NCBI GenBank assembly: GCA_938008415.1
Contig: CALLKI010000030.1
Location: forward strand, 1-37,963
Direction: 5' to 3'
From: an uncultured Luteimonas sp.
GTDB taxonomy: Bacteria; Pseudomonadota; Gammaproteobacteria; Xanthomonadales; Xanthomonadaceae
Length of the DNA stretch: 37,963 nt
Part shown: positions 33,658 to 37,963 of the stretch, piece by piece
Layout of the letters: each line of letters starts with the position of its first letter
Numbering within the stretch: position 1 is the stretch's first letter
The notes under the pieces: generated by a model
Seen by the model: only the letters and a program-made list of their open reading frames with translations
What the model was told of the DNA's origin: nothing
Database searches by the model: none
Made by a program: the position numbers and the translations under genes

Positions 33658-34689
33658 ATGACGCCAGCCCAACACTCCATCACATCGGCCGACTTCATCA
33701 CCTCGGTTCGCCAACTCGACAAACCCCTGTCGCTATCGCCGCCTATCTATGTGCGCCGCACATTGCTGGCCGCCCCAGGTTCGTTTTGCGCGTTATGCGA
33801 CAAACCCTTCGACATGTCCCAGCCCCGCGGCTTCAACTATCCAGTCCTGGCTACCTGCGTTCACCCTTCACTCGGCGGTCCGCTCATCGTCGACAACTTT
33901 TTCGTCTGCTGCCGTCGCTGCCAGCAGTCCCGCCGCTCCACTGACTTGTTGGTCTACCCCAACCTCCCCGACCACCTGGCCGCTCAGCGCTCCTCCGTCC
34001 TGCTGCTCTCCGACAACCACCTCGTCGATTGCCCGCGCTCTGCCCAGCTGTCCGATATCCGTTCTGCCTTGGCGGCCAGGCACGCCCTGCCCCGCTCCCG
34101 TGTCTACGCCGCCCAGGCCGACGACGGCACCTGTTTCGTTGGTGTTGCAACGCGGTATGGCGACGGCCAGAGCAAGGGCCTGGCGCACTTCCTGTCCAAG
34201 TTGGCCGGTTGTCTGGTCCACCAGGACAAGCAGCTGCAGGTCTACCAGCTGCCCGATGACGCGTTCAGGCGCACGGTGTGGGACCTGATCGAGGCCAACG
34301 CCTTGGTGGTCGGTGTCGCTCGCCGGCACGATCTTCGGGACATGCGCGACTACTGGTGGCTGACCTCAGCCAGCGTGGGACAGCTCAAGGCCCGGCGCGT
34401 TGGCCTCGTCCAGGTGCCGTTCGACGAGCCCAGGAAAGAGGTTGGGGCGCGAGCGCTACGAGCCAGGCGCTTGGCTGCCCGCCGTCGGCAGGAACGTGAA
34501 CTTGAACAGGCTCAGGCTCGCCTGGCGGAGATCGAAGCGCAGTCGGATCGACTCGTTGCGGCCAGGTCCAACGATATGGCGTTCCCCACTGACCCGCGGG
34601 AGGGGTTGGAAATACTACGGCAGTACGGGCTGGCCCAGGAGCTGGTAAGCCAGCTCAGGGACAAGCTTGCTCAGGCAACGATACGCTGA
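33658..34689 (+). CDS. HNH-like zinc-site protein, first gene of the leading region
   Basis: A 343-residue protein. The N-terminal part has C44-x2-C47, then H69-P with GGPLIVDN (N80) and C85-x2-C88 (VCCRRCQQSR), an HNH-type arrangement. The middle is a mixed alpha/beta region of unknown kind. The C-terminal 90 residues form a basic coiled coil (ARRLAARRRQERELEQAQARLAEIEAQ). Function is not known; nuclease or zinc-dependent DNA binding is likely. The frame is open from 33331, but the start at 33658 is chosen from promoter i. It is the first gene to the right of the predicted nic and so should enter the recipient first, a position typical of anti-defence or establishment genes. Confidence 0.7.
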   Translation: MTPAQHSITSADFITSVRQLDKPLSLSPPIYVRRTLLAAPGSFCALCDKPFDMSQPRGFNYPVLATCVHPSLGGPLIVDNFFVCCRRCQQSRRSTDLLVYPNLPDHLAAQRSSVLLLSDNHLVDCPRSAQLSDIRSALAARHALPRSRVYAAQADDGTCFVGVATRYGDGQSKGLAHFLSKLAGCLVHQDKQLQVYQLPDDAFRRTVWDLIEANALVVGVARRHDLRDMRDYWWLTSASVGQLKARRVGLVQVPFDEPRKEVGARALRARRLAARRRQERELEQAQARLAEIEAQSDRLVAARSNDMAFPTDPREGLEILRQYGLAQELVSQLRDKLAQATIR

Positions 34690-35186
34690 TCGAAGCGGTT
34701 GTAGATCTCCGAGTTCGTCTCGGCGATGTACTTCTGAATGGTCGGTGGCAGGTTGGCCTGGCCCAGCGCTTCCACGATGTTCTTGCCGCCGGTCCGGCCA
34801 TACACCGGCCTGCCGTTTCTCGTACCGACTCTCTCCCACCTCCGGCAACCCTGGGCCCAGACGGTCGCGCCCTGCTCCACCAGCCATCCGCAAATCTGGT
34901 CCAGTGCCCGGCAGGCCATCCGATCGTTGGCTTTGGCCTTGGTGTAGTACAGCAGGCAGGCGTACATCAACACGGTCAGGTCATTCTCATCGCGGGACTC
35001 GATGACGCTGTGGGTGTGGAGCTTCACGCACGAGCTCAACCGGCTTTCGTGTGTGGACAGCTCGCCCTCTTCCTTGGCCTTCTGGGCGCAGTGGGCTCGG
35101 CACCGCTCAACGGTGGAAACAACTTGGCTCAGGCTCAGGCTCTGGATGGCGTCCCGTATGGGATGGAAATAAATCTCAGTCTTCAT
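34671..35186 (-). CDS. Hypothetical protein
   Basis: A 171-residue soluble protein with no recognised family. It has four cysteines in the N-terminal two thirds (ERCRAHC, SSCVKLHTHS, MYACLLYY) and a C-terminal helical part. The stretch RRWERVGTRNGRPVYGRTGGKNIVEALGQANL is basic and glycine-rich. The start overlaps the upstream stop by 4 bases and GAGGAAC precedes it. Its last 19 bases overlap the convergent HNH-like gene. It is last gene of the operon from promoter b. Confidence 0.75.
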   Translation of the reverse strand: MKTEIYFHPIRDAIQSLSLSQVVSTVERCRAHCAQKAKEEGELSTHESRLSSCVKLHTHSVIESRDENDLTVLMYACLLYYTKAKANDRMACRALDQICGWLVEQGATVWAQGCRRWERVGTRNGRPVYGRTGGKNIVEALGQANLPPTIQKYIAETNSEIYNRFDQRIVA

Positions 35187-35509
35187 AGTTTGTTCCTCGG
35201 CTGGATGTGGCCTGCCACTTCATGTCCTGATAGCCGGCGGGCCAGTGTGTGGAGTTCTTCAATGCTCTTCTGGGCCCACTGGGTGTCCTCATAGCCCTGC
35301 TGGACGTCGAAGCATTTGATGATCGTGATCCCCGGAGTCTTCGACACCGACCGCAGCATGTTGGCCTGCCTGACCCAGTGGGGGTTCTCCGAGTGGATCA
35401 AGCGGAAGCGGATTGCTTTCCTGCCAGCTAAGCCACCAGCGATGGGGTTGGCGATGACCGCGTAGGTTCCGGCCTGGCCAAGATCTGGGTAGTGGGCGTC
35501 AATTCGCAT
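35183..35509 (-). CDS. Hypothetical protein
   Basis: A 108-residue protein. It appears to be a compact alpha/beta protein (TYAVIANPIAGGLAGRKAIRFRLIHSENPHWVRQANMLRSV, then ITIIKCFDVQQGYEDTQWAQKSIEELHTLARRL). No family is recognised. It is coupled to the following 171-residue gene (ATGA) and starts 6 bp after the upstream gene's stop. Confidence 0.7.
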   Translation of the reverse strand: MRIDAHYPDLGQAGTYAVIANPIAGGLAGRKAIRFRLIHSENPHWVRQANMLRSVSKTPGITIIKCFDVQQGYEDTQWAQKSIEELHTLARRLSGHEVAGHIQPRNKL

Positions 35510-35515
35510 ACCCGC

Positions 35516-35740
35516 TCACCTCAGACCTTCGGCTTGCTGGCGAGCCAGCAGCTCAGCCCTCTGGGCTTCCAGCTCAGCCATTTCGGCCAATACAACAGAC
35601 TGCGTCTTTTCCTCGGGCATGCTGTACACGGTGTCGGTGAAACCCTCGACCTCGTCGAAAGCCTTGCTTCCCAGCCAGATGATTGACCCGCCGATGGCAA
35701 CGACGATGGTTCCGATGATTGCTTGTTCTGTCATGTTCAT
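35516..35740 (-). CDS. Small membrane protein with coiled-coil tail
   Basis: A 74-residue protein. One membrane helix lies at about 6-24 (QAIIGTIVVAIGGSIIWLG), followed by an acidic region and a helix (SVVLAEMAELEAQRAELLARQQAEG). The start has AAGGAG and then ACATCCAC before the ATG, a context also used at 37417. Family unknown; it lies in the operon from promoter b. Confidence 0.65.
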   Translation of the reverse strand: MNMTEQAIIGTIVVAIGGSIIWLGSKAFDEVEGFTDTVYSMPEEKTQSVVLAEMAELEAQRAELLARQQAEGLR

Positions 35741-35764
35741 GTGGATGTCTCCTTTGTGGGTGAG

Positions 35765-35899
35765 TCAGGCCAGGATGTTCGGCAGCACGATTGCTGTCAG
35801 AGCCACCAGGCCAATGAGTGCCAGGACCACCGGGGCGGTGGAACGCAAGGCAATGAAGCTGTGTTCGCGTGAGTAGAGGATTCGATCGATGATGGTCAT
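35765..35899 (-). CDS. Very small membrane protein (44 residues)
   Basis: The protein has a short N-terminal amphipathic part (TIIDRILYSREHSFIALRS) and one membrane helix (TAPVVLALIGLVALTAIVLPNIL). The ATG at 35899 has CGGAGAAC 6-8 bases upstream, and it is the first gene after promoter b; the frame is open upstream, but the promoter excludes that extension. Family unknown. Confidence 0.6.
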   Translation of the reverse strand: MTIIDRILYSREHSFIALRSTAPVVLALIGLVALTAIVLPNILA

Positions 35900-35985
35900 G
35901 GTGTTCTCCGGTTGACAAAGCATGTTGTGTTGACTGTTTGACTGCTTGGGAAACCTCTTGCTTTCTGTTGTTTCCCTATAACTCC

Positions 35986-36013
35986 AGTATGTGGAGGAAT
36001 TTCGCTTTGGCAA
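35986..36013 (-). promoter_or_regulatory. Element-type promoter (site b) with operator-like repeat
   Basis: On the reverse strand, TTGCCA (36008-36013) is extended by AAGCGAAATT, then a 16-bp spacer and CATACT (35986-35991). The arms CTCCA/TGGAG (35982-35996) enclose the -10 box. The extension is the same as at site e. Confidence 0.6.
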
Positions 36014-36055
36014 ATTTTTAGAGCGTGTTTTCTGCGTGTTGGTACGCAATCTGGT

Positions 36056-36085
36056 AAAAAAAAACGCCCCGATGTGCGGAGCGTT
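36056..36085 (-). terminator. Rho-independent terminator of the partition operon
   Basis: On the reverse strand, AACGCTCCG pairs with CGGGGCGTT (one mismatch, 5-base loop) and runs into nine to ten T. It lies 2 bp after the stop of the 73-residue gene. Confidence 0.85.
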
Positions 36086-36087
36086 GG

Positions 36088-36309
36088 TCAAAGTTTGTCT
36101 CTGTGTTGGTCGTAGGCCCGAAGCGCGTCGTGGGCATGAATGTCGTTGCCGACCAGGAAGAAGATGACCTCCTGACCCCAACCCTTCCGGGTTTTCTCTC
36201 GAAGGCGAACCTCCCAGCCGTCGAGCTCTCTGTGGTAGCTGACAGCCCAGCGCGCCTTGGGATCCCCAGGGTTCACCGTCTTACGAAAACTATCAAAATA
36301 GATAGTCAT
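36088..36309 (-). CDS. Hypothetical small protein, last gene of the partition operon
   Basis: A 73-residue protein (MTIYFDSFRKTVNPGD, ARWAVSYHRELDGWEVRLREKTRKGWGQEVIFFLVG). It looks like a compact beta-rich domain. No family is recognised. Its start overlaps the stop of a 24-codon ORF (ATGA) and a clear terminator follows. Confidence 0.65.
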   Translation of the reverse strand: MTIYFDSFRKTVNPGDPKARWAVSYHRELDGWEVRLREKTRKGWGQEVIFFLVGNDIHAHDALRAYDQHRDKL

Positions 36310-36380
36310 GGTAGGACGACCCCCAACAGATCCAGGGCGGAGCCGGCCGCCTGCGGCCCAGTCAGAAGTTCCAGATCCAT
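36306..36380 (-). CDS. Possible 24-residue coupled ORF
   Basis: The reading frame MDLELLTGPQAAG...GVVLP starts 4 bp after the RHH gene's stop and ends in an ATGA overlap with the 73-residue gene. The exact junctions at both ends suggest translation through the operon, but length and weak ribosome site leave it uncertain. Confidence 0.35.
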   Translation of the reverse strand: MDLELLTGPQAAGSALDLLGVVLP

Positions 36381-36384
36381 GTTC

Positions 36385-36684
36385 TTAGGTTCCGTCGGTC
36401 TTGCCGACGACGCGCCAGGTCTGAGCGCCACCCTCGAGGGTATCGAGCGCCTCTTCGATGATCGCCACCAGTGCTGAGCTGACGTTGCCCTCCCCGGCCA
36501 CAACCTTGCTGATCCGGTCGTGGAGTTCAGGCTCAAGCCGCAGGTAGACGACCTTGCTTCCCCGAGGCACCCTCTTCTCCACCACGATGACCGGCTCTCC
36601 GGACTGGCGGATGATCCGCACGCCCTTCTTCTCCGGGTACGACAGCTTGGCCAGCTCGTTGGGGTCGATGTCGTGCCAGCTCAT
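36385..36684 (-). CDS. Ribbon-helix-helix-like partition partner protein
   Basis: A 99-residue protein. Residues 42-85 (SKVVYLRLEPELHDRISKVVAGEGNVSSALVAIIEEALDTL) fit a ribbon-helix-helix DNA-binding fold. The N-terminal tail is mobile and basic (EKKGVRIIRQSGEPVIVVEKRV). Together with the overlapping ParA gene (ATGA), this is the layout of ParF-ParG type partition systems. In those systems the RHH protein binds the centromere/operator and stimulates the ATPase. It is a likely binder of the tandem palindromes at 37623-37642. Confidence 0.65.
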   Translation of the reverse strand: MSWHDIDPNELAKLSYPEKKGVRIIRQSGEPVIVVEKRVPRGSKVVYLRLEPELHDRISKVVAGEGNVSSALVAIIEEALDTLEGGAQTWRVVGKTDGT

Positions 36685-37259
36685 GGGCCCACCTCCAGCG
36701 CGTCGATCGCTCGGCGGACAGCCTCGATTTCAGCTTGGGCCCGGTCCATATAGGGAACTCCGGGCGTGTCGAATACAGTCTTGCCTTCCCCGTACCGGTT
36801 CGAGTACAGCGTCCGATCGCACACCACAGGGCAGTGGGCGTACTTGTCCTGCCTGAGCTTGCGTGGTTGTGCCCGGTCTGCCCGGTAGCGGGAGACCACT
36901 TCGACGATCCTGTAGCCCCGCTGGGCCAAGACATGTCGGCCGCGGAGGTGGACTGATCCCGAGGGAGCGTCGAGTACCACGGGCATGACCAGGACAGTGC
37001 CGGGATAACGCTCCAGGATCCCGGGGGCGAAGTCGTGGATGTACAGGTCGAACCCTGAGACCCTGGCGTTGGTGGGCACGAATGAAAGTTCTCGCCCGGC
37101 CCTGCGGGCCAGCCCACCGAAGATCATGGAGCCTCCCTGGGGGTCGTGATCGACCAGGCATACACGAAGCCCATCTCGGGCGTAGCAGCCTGCCAGGTTG
37201 GTGGCCAGAATAGTCTTGCCGACTCCGCCTTTGGGTGAAGTGATACAGATATGTCTCAT
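36681..37259 (-). CDS. parA: ParA-family partition ATPase (small ParF type)
   Basis: A 192-residue protein with the deviant Walker A K10-GGVG-K15-T16 (ITSPKGGVGKT) and a following VCLVDHDPQGGS switch. Its length is that of the small ParF/type Ib ParA ATPases without an N-terminal DNA-binding domain. It would segregate a circular form of the element by dynamic DNA binding. The start overlaps the preceding gene by 3 bases, with GGAAG upstream. A second Walker-type Asp is in LYIHDFAPG. Confidence 0.88.
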   Translation of the reverse strand: MRHICITSPKGGVGKTILATNLAGCYARDGLRVCLVDHDPQGGSMIFGGLARRAGRELSFVPTNARVSGFDLYIHDFAPGILERYPGTVLVMPVVLDAPSGSVHLRGRHVLAQRGYRIVEVVSRYRADRAQPRKLRQDKYAHCPVVCDRTLYSNRYGEGKTVFDTPGVPYMDRAQAEIEAVRRAIDALEVGP

Positions 37260-37417
37260 CTTCCGAAAGCGTTGATAACGAAGGCCTCGGACCTCTGTAT
37301 CTGCTTTTCCATGGCCATAGAGGTGAGCTTGTTCAGGTCAACGAAAGAGGCGACGCAGAACAACATTCCGAGGAACGAGTACAGGAACAGATTGCGGGTT
37401 GAGTTGAGCTTTTTCAT
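37256..37417 (-). CDS. Small membrane protein upstream of parA
   Basis: A 53-residue protein with one membrane helix (NLFLYSFLGMLFCVASFV, about 10-27) and a charged tail ending in INAFGR. The ATG at 37417 is preceded by AAGGACATCCAC, the same context as at 35740. Its stop overlaps the parA start. Family unknown. Confidence 0.6.
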   Translation of the reverse strand: MKKLNSTRNLFLYSFLGMLFCVASFVDLNKLTSMAMEKQIQRSEAFVINAFGR

Positions 37418-37457
37418 GTGGATGTCCTTGTGGATGTGGATGGGCTTAGCTATCAGG

Positions 37458-37598
37458 TCAAGCAAACAGGATCAGGTAGTACAGAACTGCGAACCCGACA
37501 GCGCCTGTGGCCAGGGCTACGTCGGAGATCAGCTATTGCCAGCGAAGTACCCTTTCTCGACGTGAGATCGTGTTCCCGATGACGGCTTGTGTATGCAT
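37458..37598 (-). pseudogene. Small membrane-protein ORF with an in-frame amber codon
   Basis: The reverse strand from the ATG at 37598 (GGGAGGAACAG upstream) reads MHTQAVIGNTISRRERVLRWQ, then TAG (37533-37535), then continues in the same frame as ISDVALATGAVGFAVLYYLILFA to TGA. The second half is a clear membrane helix. Either a 45-residue protein was broken by an amber mutation, the stop is read through (context CAA-TAG-CTG), or there is a sequence error. It is first gene after promoter a. Confidence 0.45.
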
Positions 37599-37622
37599 GA
37601 TCTGTTCCTCCCGTTCTGTGTT

Positions 37623-37642
37623 GGCTAGCCATGGCTAGCCAT
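37623..37642. promoter_or_regulatory. Tandem palindromic repeat, putative partition operator
   Basis: GGCTAGCCAT occurs twice in direct tandem; GGCTAGCC is itself a perfect palindrome. The repeat covers the predicted transcription start of promoter a, so it is well placed as autoregulatory operator and/or centromere for the RHH protein. Further copies of GGCTAGCC lie in coding sequence at 24814-24821 and near 26214. Confidence 0.55.
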
Positions 37643-37648
37643 ACATTC

Positions 37649-37676
37649 AAGCTAGGAAAGAAATGCGATTTGGCAA
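37649..37676 (-). promoter_or_regulatory. Element-type promoter (site a) of the partition operon
   Basis: On the reverse strand, TTGCCA (37671-37676) is extended by AAATCGCATTT, then a 16-bp spacer and TAGCTT (37649-37654). GTTCGC lies 11 bp upstream (37688-37693), as at site d. Confidence 0.65.
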
Positions 37677-37678
37677 CC

Positions 37679-37963
37679 TCATATGTAGCGAACGGATACG
37701 AAAAAGCCGCCACGAGGGCGGCTGTTTTCCGGCACAATCACTAGGTGCTTGGTGTCGCGCGAATGCCACCTCAAACGCCACAGGCTCCACCACTGCGGAA
37801 AGGTCAGTTCCCACCCAGGGATCTCGCGATAGCGTTTGCGGTGGATCTTGTATAGCCTGGCGGGGGAGTTGGGCGCGGAGAGCGATACGCCCGTAAGCTT
37901 CCCCGATCCGCAGACACCCCATAAGTAGAACTTTCTGGCATGTTTTTGCCGGCCAGGAGGTTC
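37679..37963 (-). CDS. C-terminal part of an unknown protein (cut by the right edge)
   Basis: An open frame of 94 codons with no ATG reads into the window from the right and ends at 37679. It includes ARLYKIHRKRYREIPGWELTF and PQWWSLWRLRWHSRDTKHLVI, and its third codon positions are mostly G or C, which supports coding. I do not recognise a family; it is basic and tryptophan-rich. The last codons run through the terminator-like hairpin at 37705-37728. Confidence 0.5.
   Translation of the reverse strand, partial: EPPGRQKHARKFYLWGVCGSGKLTGVSLSAPNSPARLYKIHRKRYREIPGWELTFPQWWSLWRLRWHSRDTKHLVIVPENSRPRGGFFVSVRYI
37705..37728 (-). terminator. Terminator hairpin before the partition promoter
   Basis: AGCCGCC (37705-37711) pairs with GGCGGCT (37717-37723). 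Read leftward it ends in TTTTT, and read rightward in TGTTTT, so it may act in both directions. It insulates promoter a from the gene at the right edge. Confidence 0.7.

Larger units (their letters stand above)
16706..37963. mobile_element. Integrative conjugative/mobilizable element, left 21 kb (right end not in window)
   Basis: This region is set apart by lower GC, by interruption of the HAD gene at its left edge, and by a tyrosine integrase next to the junction. It carries a MobF relaxase, a coupling ATPase, an oriT-like sequence and a ParA/RHH partition pair. Eight transcription units share one promoter type not seen in the flanking chromosome. No VirB-type mating-pair genes, replication initiator or resistance cargo are seen in this part. 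The partition genes suggest a circular, perhaps replicating, intermediate. Confidence 0.9.

Noticed and set aside
37940..37963. Right window edge resembles the left junction (CCTCCTGG and GGCAAA) and might be the right end
   Set aside because: The similarity is in inverted orientation, whereas attL and attR cores should be direct repeats, and no HAD 5' sequence follows.
1..37963. CRISPR arrays, tRNA or rRNA genes and insertion sequences
   Set aside because: I saw no regular repeat-spacer series, no tRNA-like cloverleaf, no rRNA segment and no transposase. The integration target is a protein gene, not a tRNA.

Overview
The window joins two very different stretches of DNA. Positions 1 to about 16,700 are ordinary chromosome of a high-GC gammaproteobacterium, most likely a member of the Xanthomonadaceae/Lysobacteraceae (Lysobacter/Luteimonas type). 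This is inferred from the gene set and order (petAB, miaB, phoH-ybeY-corC, cstA-ybdD) and the strongly GC-rich codon use. From about 16,706 to the right edge lies the left part of an integrated conjugative element with visibly lower GC. Its right end is outside the window.

Chromosomal part: cytochrome bc1 genes (petB partial, petA), a lytic transglycosylase, miaB, a secreted amidohydrolase, phoH (ybeZ), ybeY, a DUF418 membrane protein, corC (ybeX), a DUF4105/Lnb-type membrane protein, a GH97 glucosidase, corA, the cstA-ybdD pair, a small secreted protein, and the 3' end of a HAD hydrolase gene split by the element.

Element part: a tyrosine integrase sits next to the left junction. Then come a DUF5710/HNH-like gene and a GIY-YIG gene (+ strand), followed by leftward genes: a MobF (TrwC/TraI) relaxase, an ankyrin protein, a TrwB/TraD coupling ATPase, an L,D-transpeptidase, a soluble protein, a 1012-residue polytopic membrane ATPase, a coiled-coil membrane protein, an acidic/proline-rich single-pass protein, an HTH protein, a secreted glycine-zipper protein and a TrwA-like ribbon-helix-helix protein. 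Next is a 476-bp intergenic region with an R388-like oriT/nic sequence. Right of it are an HNH-like gene (+), a cluster of small and unknown genes, and a ParA/RHH partition operon with small membrane proteins. No mating-pair (VirB-like) genes are visible; they may lie to the right or be supplied in trans.

Two observations stand out. First, eight transcription units of the element all begin with the same promoter layout, TTGCCA plus a conserved AAA(T/G)-rich extension, a 16-bp spacer and a -10 box usually of the form TAnnnT. Several have a palindrome over the -10 or start site. This suggests one element-wide regulon. Second, the nic region (CACC-AAA-GGTG hairpin followed by CGTGTTGTCC) closely matches the TrwC recognition sequence of plasmid R388. 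It lies beside a TrwA-like gene, but about 10 kb of unfamiliar genes separate it from the coupling protein and relaxase. The operon between 23,263 and 30,583, which has a second, membrane-embedded ATPase and a cell-wall L,D-transpeptidase, is the best candidate for an undescribed system.
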